DNA of 49,756 bases from contig JAGOJH010000010.1 in assembly GCA_017995215.1 (NCBI GenBank), positions 1-49,756 on the forward strand, written 5' to 3'. The notes under the pieces are model-generated. The model ran no database searches. It saw only the letters and a list, made by a program, of their open reading frames with translations, and was not told the DNA's origin. Numbering within the stretch: the first letter of the stretch is position 1; every line of letters begins with the position of its first letter. This DNA is from Thermoclostridium sp. Lineage in GTDB: Bacteria; Bacillota; Clostridia; DSM-8532. Of this stretch, positions 1-8,760 are shown piece after piece. A program made the position numbers and the translations under genes.

Positions 1-1
1 G

Positions 2-1030
2 CTGCGCCCTTACTTTAACATAGAGCCCAATGCGTTTACGCGGGTTTTTTCGCAAATGGAAGACAAGCGGGAGACTGTTTTCTCCCAATTTGAACTTCTT
101 CGCGAAAAGAAAAAGGTCGTTTACAAGCTCGTCATCCAGCCCATCATCAAAGCTAACAAGGAAATCAGGGAGGTCATCATCACCGCTATTGATATTACCT
201 CAGAAATCGAGCAGCGGGAAGCCGCGGAGCGACTGGCTGCGATGAAGGATGAGCTGGTTTATACCATTTCCCATGAATTCAAAACACCACTGACCGTCAT
301 CAATTCAGCCATCCAGGCTATGGAGCTTTTGTGCTGGAATGATATGCCTGAAAAAGCGAAGGATTATGTGAAGAAAATCAAACAAAATTCATTCCGTCAA
401 TTGAAGCTGGTGAATAACCTGCTGGATATGAACAAAGCCAGCATTGGAAAGATTAAGTTAAATTTAAGAAATCTCGATATTGTTCAAACCACAAGGCTAA
501 TTACGGAGTCCGTCCAGGTATACGCGCAGCAAAAAGGCATCCTGCTTACCTTTTCATCGACGGTGGAAAGCAGAATCATGGGCATTGATGATGAAAAATA
601 TGAAAGAGTCCTGCTGAATCTGCTGTCCAATGCAATCAAATTCACTTCCAGACAAAAGGCTGTTTATGTCCGCGTATCACTGAAAAGGCATCATAAAAAG
701 CTCATGGCCTGTATTGAAGTAGAGGATGAGGGCATTGGGATACCGGAAGATAAATTTGATTTGATATTTGAACGTTTTAGCCAGGTCGACAGCTCACTGT
801 CGAGGAACGCTGAAGGCAGCGGTCTTGGGTTGGCGATTGTCCGGCAGATTGTCAAAGCGCTAGACGGGGAGATCACTGTAAACAGTAAAACAGGGCAGGG
901 CAGCACTTTTACGGTTTTACTGCCCGCACGCAAGGTGCCTGTCCATTTACTGAATGATAGCCAGAAACCCTTCATAAAAAACGAACTGAAGCTTGTTACC
1001 GCAATGGAAATGTCAGATATCCACCTTTAG
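2..1030 (+). CDS. Sensor histidine kinase, 5' end missing
   Basis: The reading frame is open from base 2, so the gene starts before the window; 342 residues are visible. The first part reads like the end of a PAS domain followed by a PAC segment ([19 protein letters not shown]). A HisKA dimerisation domain follows, with the phospho-acceptor His at visible residue 91 in SHEFKTPL. The HATPase domain shows the N box ([10 protein letters not shown]), G1 box (DEGIGIP), F box ([10 protein letters not shown]) and G2 box (GSGLGLAIV). No response regulator lies directly downstream; the next gene, an ABC-F protein, starts 10 bases after the stop and is probably co-transcribed. The input signal cannot be seen because the sensor region is upstream. 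An ABC-F neighbour fits a stress or antibiotic response, but this is inference. Confidence 0.93.
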   Translation: MRPYFNIEPNAFTRVFSQMEDKRETVFSQFELLREKKKVVYKLVIQPIIKANKEIREVIITAIDITSEIEQREAAERLAAMKDELVYTISHEFKTPLTVINSAIQAMELLCWNDMPEKAKDYVKKIKQNSFRQLKLVNNLLDMNKASIGKIKLNLRNLDIVQTTRLITESVQVYAQQKGILLTFSSTVESRIMGIDDEKYERVLLNLLSNAIKFTSRQKAVYVRVSLKRHHKKLMACIEVEDEGIGIPEDKFDLIFERFSQVDSSLSRNAEGSGLGLAIVRQIVKALDGEITVNSKTGQGSTFTVLLPARKVPVHLLNDSQKPFIKNELKLVTAMEMSDIHL

Positions 1031-1040
1031 GGGGCTGAAA

Positions 1041-3008
1041 ATGTTTGAACTATTGATAACCGGACTAAAAAAATATATGGATTCCACTCTTGTACTAAAG
1101 GATATTACCTTCCAGGCCTATGCGGGTGAGAAAGTGGGTATTATTGGTGCAAACGGCGGGGGCAAAAGCACCCTGCTGAAGCTCATTGCCGGTATTGAAC
1201 CCATGAATTACTGGCCGGGCTACCCTCAAACCTCCAGTTTCGGTTATGATGAAGGGTTCATCAGTATTCCCGAAAGGGCTACCGTGGCTTATCTTGAGCA
1301 GATCCCCCGGTATGGGGCTGATATGAAAGTTATCGACGTTCTAAACATGGCCTTTGATGAGGCCCACCAAATCGAAAAAGAGATGCGCAGGATGGAAGCC
1401 GAAATGAAGGTGCTTACAGGCGGCGAATTGGAAAAGACCCTGAAGCGGTACAGCGATTTGGCCGTCCAGTTTGAAGTAAAGGGCGGTTATCAGGTTGAGG
1501 AAAAACTAAATCGGATCTGTACAGGGTTGGGGTTTGAGGAGGCTTTTCTAAACAAGGCGTTCAGCCTGCTTAGCGGCGGTGAAAAGACGACGGTTGTTCT
1601 GGGCAAGATTTTAATGGACAATCCGGATATCCTCTTGCTCGATGAGCCTACGAACCATCTGGATATGGCTGCAATCGAGTGGCTTGAAGAATATATCAAC
1701 AACTACCGTGGAATTGTTCTGATCGTATCCCATGACAGATATTTTCTGGACAATACCGTAAAAAAAATCGTTGAAATAGAGGACATGGAGGCCATTACCT
1801 ACAAGGGCAATTTTTCATCCTATGCAAGGCAAAAGGAGGAGAACCTGCGCATTCAGTATGACCAGTATCTCGAGCAGCAAAAGAAGATACACAGCATGGA
1901 AAAAACCATCAAAGAGCTCAGGGACTGGGCAAACAGAGCGGACAACAACAAGTTTTTCAGAAGGGCTGCCAGCATGCAAATCAAACTTGATAAGTTAGAG
2001 CGGGTTGAGCGGCCGGTATTTGAAAGACAGAACATGAAACTGGACCTGAAGGTCTCCCAGCGATCAGGTTATGAAACCATCCGGGCTGAAGCGCTGTCAA
2101 AAAGCTTTGGCGATAAAATTATTTTCAGGGATGCGCAGCTGTTGGTTCGTTATGGAGAAAGGGTAGCGTTAATCGGGCCCAATGGCAGCGGAAAAACCAC
2201 CTTTTTGAAAATGCTGCTCGGCAAAGAAAACCCGGATTGCGGAACGGCTGAAACAGGCACTAATACAATGACTGCTTATTTACCTCAGAGGGTTGTTTTT
2301 AATGATGAAGAGCTTACGGTGCTGGAGTGCTTTCGGGATGATATCTCCATTCTTGAAGGCAAAGCCAGGGAGTACCTGTCCAAATACATGTTTTACGGAA
2401 ATTCGGTTTTTAAAAAGGTTAAACAATTATCCGGCGGAGAAAAAATCAGGCTGAAGCTGGCGAAACTACTATATGGCTCTGTGAACCTGCTCATCCTCGA
2501 TGAGCCGACAAACCATCTGGACATTGAATCCATAGAAACCATTGAGGAAGCCTTGGAGCAGTTTGAAGGCACGATTTTTTTCATCTCCCATGACCGGTAT
2601 TTTATCAACAAAATTGGTCAAAGGGTTATTGCCATTGAAGATCATGCGTTAATAAGCTACCAGGGAAATTATGATGATTACAAAAAAATGCTTCAGCACA
2701 AAACATTGCAGGATCTTCCGCAGCCTTCAACAAATAATCTAAAAGACAATAAGGCAGTAAACCCTGATTTGAGCAGGAAAACAGGCAAAACAGCGAATCT
2801 CGAAAAAGAGAACAGGCAAAAGGAATTGGAAGCCAAAAAGCTGGAACAGGCTGTGAAGGATCTTGAAAACGAAATCATCCGCATTGATTTGGAGATGGCA
2901 TCATATGCTTCCGATTATAGCGAACTGGATAAACTATATTCCAGAAAAGAAAGCTTAAGTGCGGAACTGGACGCAGCAATGGAGTTATGGCTGAAGCTGG
3001 GATCCTAA
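1041..3008 (+). CDS. ABC-F family ATPase (ribosome-acting type)
   Basis: This 655-residue protein has two ABC ATPase domains and no membrane segments, which defines ABC-F proteins; these act on the ribosome as translation factors or antibiotic-protection proteins. Domain 1 has Walker [10 protein letters not shown] (residues 36-44), signature LSGGEK and Walker [13 protein letters not shown]. Domain 2 has [15 protein letters not shown] and [13 protein letters not shown] charged helical linker joins them, and the C-terminal 70 or so residues are rich in Lys and Glu and probably form a coiled coil. About 27 extra residues rich in Tyr, Gly and Pro follow the first Walker A helix (about 53-79). I chose ATG 1041 because a GGGGG-type ribosome site overlaps the end of the upstream kinase gene; an in-frame start at 993 lies inside that gene. 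Resistance versus housekeeping subtype cannot be settled by eye. Confidence 0.93.
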   Translation: MFELLITGLKKYMDSTLVLKDITFQAYAGEKVGIIGANGGGKSTLLKLIAGIEPMNYWPGYPQTSSFGYDEGFISIPERATVAYLEQIPRYGADMKVIDVLNMAFDEAHQIEKEMRRMEAEMKVLTGGELEKTLKRYSDLAVQFEVKGGYQVEEKLNRICTGLGFEEAFLNKAFSLLSGGEKTTVVLGKILMDNPDILLLDEPTNHLDMAAIEWLEEYINNYRGIVLIVSHDRYFLDNTVKKIVEIEDMEAITYKGNFSSYARQKEENLRIQYDQYLEQQKKIHSMEKTIKELRDWANRADNNKFFRRAASMQIKLDKLERVERPVFERQNMKLDLKVSQRSGYETIRAEALSKSFGDKIIFRDAQLLVRYGERVALIGPNGSGKTTFLKMLLGKENPDCGTAETGTNTMTAYLPQRVVFNDEELTVLECFRDDISILEGKAREYLSKYMFYGNSVFKKVKQLSGGEKIRLKLAKLLYGSVNLLILDEPTNHLDIESIETIEEALEQFEGTIFFISHDRYFINKIGQRVIAIEDHALISYQGNYDDYKKMLQHKTLQDLPQPSTNNLKDNKAVNPDLSRKTGKTANLEKENRQKELEAKKLEQAVKDLENEIIRIDLEMASYASDYSELDKLYSRKESLSAELDAAMELWLKLGS

Positions 3009-3086
3009 GCCCCGTCTCTGGGAAAGCCCTTTACAAAGAATCACCAATCTCATGCCGATGAAGAAAATTTGCGGCGGGGGGAAACT

Positions 3087-3998
3087 ATGATTATAAAGCA
3101 TACCGTTTGCGCCAGTGAAGACAATACACAGCTGCGCAGTATCCTCAGGCGCACGCTGTGCCTGTCCAATACGCTGTTGAAGGGAATGAAGCATACACAG
3201 AACATACTGGTGAATGGAAAACCCATCCGCTTTATTGACAGGGTGCATCAGGGCGATGTTGTCAGTGTGCTGCTGGAGTTTGGGGCTGAGGAGTCAACCA
3301 TTGAGCCTGAAGATGTCCCCATCGATATTTTGTATGAAGATGATTCGATCATCGCTTTGAACAAGCCTGTCAATATGGTGATACATCCATGTTCGGGTCA
3401 CCCCGATAAAACCCTGGGAAACGCCCTGATGGGCTATTTCTGCAGTACGAACCAACAGATAAAGCTTCGACCGCTGGGGCGCCTGGACACAAACACTACC
3501 GGCATCGTGCTCTTTGCAAAAAACCCTTATGTTCAGGATTTTCTGATTCATCAGATGAAGAATCGCAGCTATGAAAAGCATTATCTGGGCATTATCCATG
3601 GTCATCTGAGCCCGCCCGCAGGGGAAATATCCCTGCCAATAGCCCGCAAGGAGGGAAGCATCATCGAGCGTGTAATCGATCCGGCCGGTGCACAAAGCCT
3701 TACCCTGTATGAAACCATCCAAAAATATCCGGAAGCCTCGCTGGTTCGTTTTCAAATCGTGACAGGGCGAACGCATCAAATACGGGTGCATTGCATGGCT
3801 GTCGGGCATCCCCTTTTAGGGGACACTTTGTATGGTAAGATTCCAACCATGCTGATAGATCGACAGGCGCTGCATTCCCATACGGTAACCTTTACCCACC
3901 CCGAGTCGGGGCAGAGAACCACCCTGACAGCACCGCTGCCAGATGATATGCAAAGAGTATTGTCAACAATGAAGACAGGGATTAGCTCGGAAATGTGA
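3087..3998 (+). CDS. RluA-family pseudouridine synthase
   Basis: The 303-residue product isomerises uridine to pseudouridine in RNA. It has an S4-like N-terminal region (about residues 15-70, LVNGKPIRFIDRVHQGD) and a catalytic domain with the RluA signature GRLDTNTTG, whose Asp134 is the expected nucleophile. Other family blocks are IIALNKPVNMVIHPC and VTGRTHQIRVH. Family members modify 23S rRNA or tRNA; the exact target cannot be read from sequence. ATG 3087 follows a GGCGGGGGG ribosome site, which is better than the in-frame TTG at 3069. A second RluA-type gene lies at 40145-41059, and the two differ considerably, so they probably have different RNA targets. It runs in the same direction as the ABC-F gene 78 bases upstream. 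Confidence 0.93.
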   Translation: MIIKHTVCASEDNTQLRSILRRTLCLSNTLLKGMKHTQNILVNGKPIRFIDRVHQGDVVSVLLEFGAEESTIEPEDVPIDILYEDDSIIALNKPVNMVIHPCSGHPDKTLGNALMGYFCSTNQQIKLRPLGRLDTNTTGIVLFAKNPYVQDFLIHQMKNRSYEKHYLGIIHGHLSPPAGEISLPIARKEGSIIERVIDPAGAQSLTLYETIQKYPEASLVRFQIVTGRTHQIRVHCMAVGHPLLGDTLYGKIPTMLIDRQALHSHTVTFTHPESGQRTTLTAPLPDDMQRVLSTMKTGISSEM

Positions 3999-4082
3999 AG
4001 TGAATGAGCGTCACTGCAGAAATTTGAAAACCTGCCTGATAGAATTCGCTGAGAACAGTCTCACATGAAAGGATTTGGTTTG

Positions 4083-5039
4083 ATGGAGCTTCCGCTTGCT
4101 CTTCGCGAAGCAATGGAACAACAGCTGTATGGAAAACAGCACGAGCAAATGATTCATGACGCTCAGGCGCTGAGCCTGAGGTACAGAACCCAGGGCGGCA
4201 GGTCTGAACGCTTGCTGAAAGGCGAACATGAAGCAGCAGCCTATGCGATTGCCCGTATGCCAGCAACCTTCGGGGCCGTTTTTTCATGCCTGCAGCAGAC
4301 ACTGGAGGCAACCGTCATCCTTCCGGAAACCTTGCTGGATGCAGGTGCGGGTACTGGTGCAGCATCATGGGCCGCCGACAGCCTGCTGGAACTGAACAGC
4401 ATCACCTGCCTGGAGCGGGAAAGCGCCATGATGAAAATAGGAAAAGCTATGATGGAGCAAGGCTCCGATGCCCTGCGCCAGGCTAAATGGATTCAAAAGG
4501 ATTTGGTTCAGGATGAAACCTGTGAGCATGCAGATCTGGTCATCGCTGCATATGTGCTGAATGAAATGACTGCCCGGGACAGGTTGATTGCAGTTGAGAA
4601 GCTATGGAGTGCTACCGGACAAATCCTGCTTCTGATAGAACCGGGTACACCGGCCGGGTTTTCCGGCTTGATGGAAGTGCGTAAGCTCCTGCTGCAAACA
4701 GGTGCTTATATTGTGGCTCCGTGCCCATTGAACGAGGCTTGTCCAAAGACGGAGGATGACTGGTGCCATTTTTCCTGTCGCATCGCCAGAAGCCGTTTGC
4801 ATCGGCAAATGAAAGGCGGGGAAGCCCCTTTTGAAGATGAAAAATTCTGCTATCTTGCACTGTCCCGTCACGAAGGATCCGCGGCAAATGCCCGTGTGCT
4901 AAGACACCCGCAGATCCATAGCGGGCATGTTACGCTGGAGGTCTGTACCTCCGGGGGCATTCAAAGCGTCGGACTGAGTAAAAAGGATGGAGATAGCTAC
5001 AGGAAAGCCAGAAAAGTAACAGCCGGGGATTCATTTTAA
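4083..5039 (+). CDS. Rsm22/METTL17-like methyltransferase with four-Cys cluster
   Basis: The 318-residue protein matches the Rsm22 family (bacterial relatives of mitochondrial Rsm22/METTL17, which act on small ribosomal subunits). It has an N-terminal helical part, a Rossmann SAM-binding loop LDAGAGTG (about residues 85-92), an acidic strand end (TCLERE), and a C-terminal block with Cys214, Cys220, Cys228 and Cys232 in the pattern CPLNEAC...WCHFSC. In mitochondrial homologues equivalent cysteines have been reported to bind a 4Fe-4S cluster; here that is inference. ATG 4083 has AAAGGA nine bases upstream; an in-frame ATG at 4065 has no good ribosome site. A perfect hairpin terminator overlaps the last codons. 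Whether it methylates rRNA or works as an assembly factor is unknown. Confidence 0.82.
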   Translation: MELPLALREAMEQQLYGKQHEQMIHDAQALSLRYRTQGGRSERLLKGEHEAAAYAIARMPATFGAVFSCLQQTLEATVILPETLLDAGAGTGAASWAADSLLELNSITCLERESAMMKIGKAMMEQGSDALRQAKWIQKDLVQDETCEHADLVIAAYVLNEMTARDRLIAVEKLWSATGQILLLIEPGTPAGFSGLMEVRKLLLQTGAYIVAPCPLNEACPKTEDDWCHFSCRIARSRLHRQMKGGEAPFEDEKFCYLALSRHEGSAANARVLRHPQIHSGHVTLEVCTSGGIQSVGLSKKDGDSYRKARKVTAGDSF

Positions 5040-5055
5040 CCCCCGGCTGTTTTCG
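5019..5055 (+). terminator. Intrinsic terminator, possibly bidirectional
   Basis: A perfect 10-bp stem (ACAGCCGGGG at 5019-5028 with CCCCGGCTGT at 5041-5050) encloses an 11-base loop and is followed by TTTT. The left arm lies inside the last codons of the Rsm22-like gene. On the minus strand the tail is TTACTTTTC, so it may also end the convergent gene that stops at 5136. Confidence 0.85.
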
Positions 5056-5135
5056 TGGTAAGGGATGTTTCACCTTGGATTTCGCATTCGCACAGCATCT
5101 TTGATAGAATCGAAAGCAACAGGCGCGACGCCTTC

Positions 5136-6278
5136 CTAGATACCTTCTCCAGGCTGCATACGGCCGTAAAACACCTGAGGTTCCGCTGCCTCCTCATTCG
5201 GCAATACAGCCTTGTAAGTGGTTACACCGGGAGTGCCTGTCAAATCGAAGGACCTCCATGGGTTTACCTGCGGTGAGCCAAAGCATATCTCCACAGTGCC
5301 GGCTGTAAGATCAAAGATCATGGACCAGAGCGTCCCCAGCCAATCCTTGTAAAAGTGACAGCACAAACCCTCGGGGGTCTTTGCGCTCAATACCCTGCGA
5401 ATGGTTTCGCAGGAAACCTGCGGTGCCGAGGCTTCCACTGCCCTTCGAATTGCGTGATAACGATCAACCGAATGCCGCATCCGGTTGGTGTCATACTTCA
5501 GCATTTCCGGCAAAGTGTATTGGTTGGTCGCGCTAACATACTGATCTGCAGTTCCCTTGTTGATCCTTTTGATGGCTCTGTTCTGACAGGCAATCTCAAC
5601 CAGAGCGGCTTCACCTGTTCTGTCAGCCACGATCAGGTTCCAGTTGAAGGACATTGGCATACCGTCAATCAGCTTCAACGCTTCATCAACGGTTTTACAG
5701 CTGTCCAGCAGGGTCCTTAACACCGCCCAGAACTTCAGCCCTTCATTCTGGGGCTGGGAACCGGGTACCGCCGCAGACATCGTCACGCCAAGACCATGCT
5801 CGTTCAATCCGTCAAAACGTCCAAACTGGAAGATGGAGAATCCGATATGGCTTGCTTTTCCCTTTATACGGGTGGTCACCAGGCGAAACTCGTCCTCATC
5901 GCTCCATTCATAGCTTCTGCCCATTAAAACATGGCCATCCTGTGTGATGCCTGGCAGAAGGGCCACATGACTGCACTGGCCTGTAAGCGAAGCCGACATG
6001 GCATAGTAGGCAGCCTCTATGGGCTCAACGCCCAGACTTGCCGCGAAGCCTTCCACTTCTTCGTTGATACCCGGACAATACCTGTCAAAATATTTCAGTA
6101 ACCGGGCGGACTCTTCTGCATTGTTTTTGCATCCTTTGGCAGAAGAGGTCAGAAACCTGGCGTACTGCGGGCTGTGTTCGCGCAGCAGCTCCCCCTGAAG
6201 CTTTCCAACCTCATAGGCTGTTCCTTCCAGGATCACATGGGTATAGTTGACTTCCTGCATCATTTTTTCATTGCTCAT
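5136..6278 (-). CDS. Ntn-hydrolase of the penicillin acyltransferase (C45) family
   Basis: The 380-residue protein resembles acyl-CoA:6-aminopenicillanate acyltransferase-like N-terminal-nucleophile hydrolases (peptidase family C45). These cleave themselves just before a Cys, which then becomes the nucleophile for amide hydrolysis or acyl transfer. The likely nucleophile is Cys102 in GQCSHVAL, followed by GHVLMGRSYEW, a typical family strand. Other family-like blocks are GRFDGLNEHGLGVTMSA and SFNWNLIVADRTGEAALVEI. There is no signal peptide, so it should be cytoplasmic. ATG 6278 has GGAGG six bases upstream. It has its own promoter at about 6365-6395, with an inverted repeat that is also found before the next upstream minus-strand gene, so both are probably controlled by one regulator, perhaps the nearby WYL protein. 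The substrate is unknown. Confidence 0.85.
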   Translation of the reverse strand: MSNEKMMQEVNYTHVILEGTAYEVGKLQGELLREHSPQYARFLTSSAKGCKNNAEESARLLKYFDRYCPGINEEVEGFAASLGVEPIEAAYYAMSASLTGQCSHVALLPGITQDGHVLMGRSYEWSDEDEFRLVTTRIKGKASHIGFSIFQFGRFDGLNEHGLGVTMSAAVPGSQPQNEGLKFWAVLRTLLDSCKTVDEALKLIDGMPMSFNWNLIVADRTGEAALVEIACQNRAIKRINKGTADQYVSATNQYTLPEMLKYDTNRMRHSVDRYHAIRRAVEASAPQVSCETIRRVLSAKTPEGLCCHFYKDWLGTLWSMIFDLTAGTVEICFGSPQVNPWRSFDLTGTPGVTTYKAVLPNEEAAEPQVFYGRMQPGEGI

Positions 6279-6364
6279 CAGTAACCTCCGTTTATGGGTT
6301 CAATCAGAGAATCAAAAATGAACCCTTGATGATTGCCGGGTACAATATGTATACCGACATTTCC

Positions 6365-6395
6365 ATTATAGAAAACGGGTATGACATATCATGTC
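6365..6395 (-). promoter_or_regulatory. Promoter with inverted-repeat operator (copy A)
   Basis: Read on the minus strand, a TATAAT -10 box (plus-strand 6365-6370) lies downstream of an inverted repeat GACAT-N3-ATGTC at 6383-6395 that overlaps where the -35 box should be. No good -35 hexamer is present, which fits control by an activator, or a repressor sitting on the promoter. Nearly the same roughly 36-base block occurs at 7577-7607. Confidence 0.65.
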
Positions 6396-6459
6396 CCTGC
6401 CAAAATAAGTTTTAAAAATTCACAATAACGATTACGGTTATAAATTTGAATGGCTGAAT

Positions 6460-6493
6460 AAGAAGGATCCCCAATAATCAGTGGAGGATCCTG
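6460..6493 (-). terminator. Probable terminator after the BtrH-like gene
   Basis: On the minus strand the arm AGGATCCTC pairs with GGGGATCCT (one T-G wobble) around a loop of about 11 bases, followed by the T-rich tail TTCTTATT. It lies just after the stop of the gene at 6524 and before promoter copy A, so the two genes are probably separate transcription units. Confidence 0.5.
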
Positions 6494-6523
6494 TAGCAGC
6501 AAAAATGCGTTTCCCTTTACATG

Positions 6524-7519
6524 TCAGCTGCCAACTACAGCCTTAATGCAGTTGAAAGCCTGTTCTTCCAGGTCAAGGCATTTCTTCACAAGGGTCAGGC
6601 CTTCCGGAACAAGGCTTCGATCCAATTTGCAGCCCGCACCATTGCTGCCGCTGAAGGGAAACAATACAGTCAGCTTCCTCAGGTTTTCCGTGATTTGTTC
6701 GAACAGTCCGGCGGCCTTTTCAAGCTCGTTCAGCTTTTCACAGGTTTGTGCAATATCATGCAGGTATTTCGATACACACCCATGGGAGTCGGCATAGACC
6801 GCCAGACAATATGCGAGCCCAAAGTCGTCAAAGCTCCGGTTTTCCATCGCCTGAATCAGATAATGGTATGCCATTCGTCCGCTGGCAAAATCCGGGCTGA
6901 TGTGAAAGGTTTTTTCCCATTCGGAAATGCCATATTTCAATGAATCCATGAAGATTTTTTCCTGACACACTTCCACCTTTCCCTTAAAGATCTGATAGAA
7001 CAGCATGGGGACCTCAGAAAGCCCCAGGTTACTGTAAAGCATTGGATCACAGGGCTGACCGGTGCAGTCCTGAACAAAAAACACACCATCTTCATCATCA
7101 AAGCCTGTGATCAAACCGAATTCCAGCAATCGTGTCGGTGCCCACACAAGAACGGGGCAACCCTGTTCAATGGATTCCTGTATCAACGAGATGGCGTCCT
7201 CCCGAATATTCTCAAAGGTATTCATTCGAAAATCCGTCGCTGAATAAACCTGCGAGTGAATCCCAATCCTGTCCATTGCGTTCAGGTGATCCTGTGCCCA
7301 GTCATATACGGTCACTGCACTGGGGCATACCTGCTTGTGAACAATAAAATGAAAGCCCATACCGGTCTGGCCCATCAGCCTCCATGTGTCTGCGTCCCAC
7401 AGCCCTGCAGAACGAAGTGCTCCCTCCACACTGGCAATATAGCTGGTCCAGGTATACCCTGTTTTTACATTTTCAATTTTCTTTGCTGCCAAAAAACCCA
7501 CTCTCCTTCTCAAATTCAT
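6524..7519 (-). CDS. BtrH/C39-like papain-fold protein, function unknown
   Basis: The 331-residue cytoplasmic protein has no motif I can tie to a known reaction. Its N-terminal half (GYTWTSYIASVEGALRSAGL, then TGMGFHFIVHK, GCPVLVWAP, and GFDDEDGVFFVQDC) resembles the BtrH N-terminal/C39-like papain-fold group, where a peptide-bond enzyme or acyl-transfer fold is expected. The place where the catalytic Cys would sit reads TWTSY, so it may be catalytically dead or use other residues. The C-terminal 130 residues look helical. Besides the ATG at 7517-7519, an in-frame TTG ten bases after AGAAGGAG (codon 10) is a possible start. It shares its promoter and operator design with the Ntn-hydrolase gene and lies directly downstream of the WYL regulator gene. 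The C39/BtrH assignment is inference from pattern only. Confidence 0.7.
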   Translation of the reverse strand: MNLRRRVGFLAAKKIENVKTGYTWTSYIASVEGALRSAGLWDADTWRLMGQTGMGFHFIVHKQVCPSAVTVYDWAQDHLNAMDRIGIHSQVYSATDFRMNTFENIREDAISLIQESIEQGCPVLVWAPTRLLEFGLITGFDDEDGVFFVQDCTGQPCDPMLYSNLGLSEVPMLFYQIFKGKVEVCQEKIFMDSLKYGISEWEKTFHISPDFASGRMAYHYLIQAMENRSFDDFGLAYCLAVYADSHGCVSKYLHDIAQTCEKLNELEKAAGLFEQITENLRKLTVLFPFSGSNGAGCKLDRSLVPEGLTLVKKCLDLEEQAFNCIKAVVGS

Positions 7520-7576
7520 TCAGCTGATACTAAAGATTGACTCAGCAGAAATTGAATCATCAGCTTATCTGTTTAC

Positions 7577-7607
7577 AGTATAGATAACAGGAATGACATA
7601 TGATGTC
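7577..7607 (-). promoter_or_regulatory. Promoter with inverted-repeat operator (copy B)
   Basis: Read on the minus strand, a TATACT -10 box (plus-strand 7577-7582) lies 12 bases from an inverted repeat GACAT-N3-ATGTC at 7595-7607. Order, spacing and most bases match promoter copy A at 6365-6395. It lies just past the stop of the WYL gene and drives the BtrH-like gene. Confidence 0.65.
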
Positions 7608-7619
7608 GTAGCTGTTTCT

Positions 7620-8534
7620 TTATCCATCCTGTAATGAATTCTGCTCCAGAATACGGTTTAACCTGCTTCTCAGTTTTTCTCTGAGCCAGCGCGGAAACTC
7701 AATGGTGAACAAGCAGGGCTGCGACAGAAGCAATTGTAAAAGCTCTTCTGAATTGAAAAACTCAACGGTATAGCGATATTTGCCGTCAAACTCCATCGTG
7801 CTTTTCATTTTTCCAAAATGAATATGTTTATCCGACAGTATAGAACAGGTATAAGCGTTCAGATAATTGAACCCGGCATCCTCGTCATAATCGGCCTCGT
7901 TATAGTCCGGAGCAAAAACATAGGGATGAGCAGTAAAACTAAGACCGGAAATTCTGTCGAGCCTGAAAACCCGCAGCCCCTTTCTCAGCTCACAAAAACC
8001 CACCACATAGTTAGCATTGTTTCTCAAAAACAGCTTATAGGGGCTTACCACCCTTATGGTAAGAGGTTTTCCAGGGGTGCTGTAGCTCAGCTCAACCGCT
8101 GTGTTTGCTTCAATCGCCTTCTTTAATTGGTTGTATGTATAGATCACCTTTTCGTTGACATCATAAACCGGTATTTGATGGGTTGGTTTCATCCCTGAGG
8201 GCTGTACCAGGGTCAGCTTGCCAAACAGCCCGGCCAGCCGGGCAGCTGATGCATTTTTGAGCGAACCGTATTGTTCAGCCAGATAAACCAGCGCTGCCTT
8301 GTCTTCTTCGCCGATAAAAAGCTGCGGCAATGTAAAGGCATCGCTGGAATAATAGTAACCGTTGTGCTGTGTTGAATACTCCAGCGGGGCCCCCATGGAA
8401 TAACGGAGATATTCAATGTCCCGGGATGCCTGACGGGTGGATATCTCAAACTGCTCGGCAATACTCCGGGAGTTTGGATAGCGTTTTGAGCGGATTTGAG
8501 CGTCAATCCATTGAATTCTGTGAAGATTGCTCAC
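7620..8534 (-). CDS. WYL-domain transcriptional regulator (HTH_11 type)
   Basis: This 304-residue regulator has an N-terminal winged helix (residues 1-60, with SRSIAEQFEISTRQASRDIEYLR as recognition region) and a C-terminal WYL domain of the kind that senses ligands or nucleic acids. It starts with GTG at 8532-8534, eight bases after GGAGG. It lies directly upstream of the BtrH-like and Ntn-hydrolase genes on the same strand; each of those carries the operator GACAT-N3-ATGTC, making this protein the obvious candidate to bind it. No copy of that operator lies before its own gene, whose probable promoter is far upstream at about 8778-8806. Repressor versus activator role is not visible. The family assignment is firm, the target is inference. 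Confidence 0.9.
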   Translation of the reverse strand: MSNLHRIQWIDAQIRSKRYPNSRSIAEQFEISTRQASRDIEYLRYSMGAPLEYSTQHNGYYYSSDAFTLPQLFIGEEDKAALVYLAEQYGSLKNASAARLAGLFGKLTLVQPSGMKPTHQIPVYDVNEKVIYTYNQLKKAIEANTAVELSYSTPGKPLTIRVVSPYKLFLRNNANYVVGFCELRKGLRVFRLDRISGLSFTAHPYVFAPDYNEADYDEDAGFNYLNAYTCSILSDKHIHFGKMKSTMEFDGKYRYTVEFFNSEELLQLLLSQPCLFTIEFPRWLREKLRSRLNRILEQNSLQDG

Positions 8535-8618
8535 GGAAGAATCCTCCCCGGGGGTGGTAAGTTGCTTTCAGACTGCATTTCAGCAAAGCATCTTTGAAAC
8601 ACCCTCAAACATACATTT

Positions 8619-8760
8619 CTGTTCACAGGTAAGCAGGCGCAGCCTGCTGAACGAAGTGAAGGATCTCATATTACTCCTGATAAGATCCATCGTTGCGCTC
8701 AGGGTAAAACACATACCTATATAGCAACTTATGAACTGATTAAAGGGGGGTGTGAACAGT
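8619..8760. repeat. MITE-like intergenic element with 9-bp terminal inverted repeats
   Basis: The segment is bounded by CTGTTCACA (8619-8627) and its exact inverse TGTGAACAG (8752-8760). Inside lie imperfect inverted arms from about 8643 (CCTGCTGAACGAAGTG, then AAGGATCT) and 8683-8704 (AGATCCATCG, TTGCGCTCAGGG). The inner pair resembles a widespread bacterial intergenic repeat of the type CCTGAGCGAAGCGAAGGATCT. It holds no gene. It lies between the WYL gene and that gene's probable promoter. A partial relative of the left end occurs at 23487-23536. Confidence 0.5.

Noticed and set aside
3069-3086. TTG start for the first RluA-type gene
   Set aside because: ATG 3087 has a much better placed ribosome site and gives a normal N-terminus.
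3294-3809. 171-codon minus-strand frame
   Set aside because: It lies opposite the well-supported RluA-type gene, has no family pattern and no ribosome site; it is a coding shadow.
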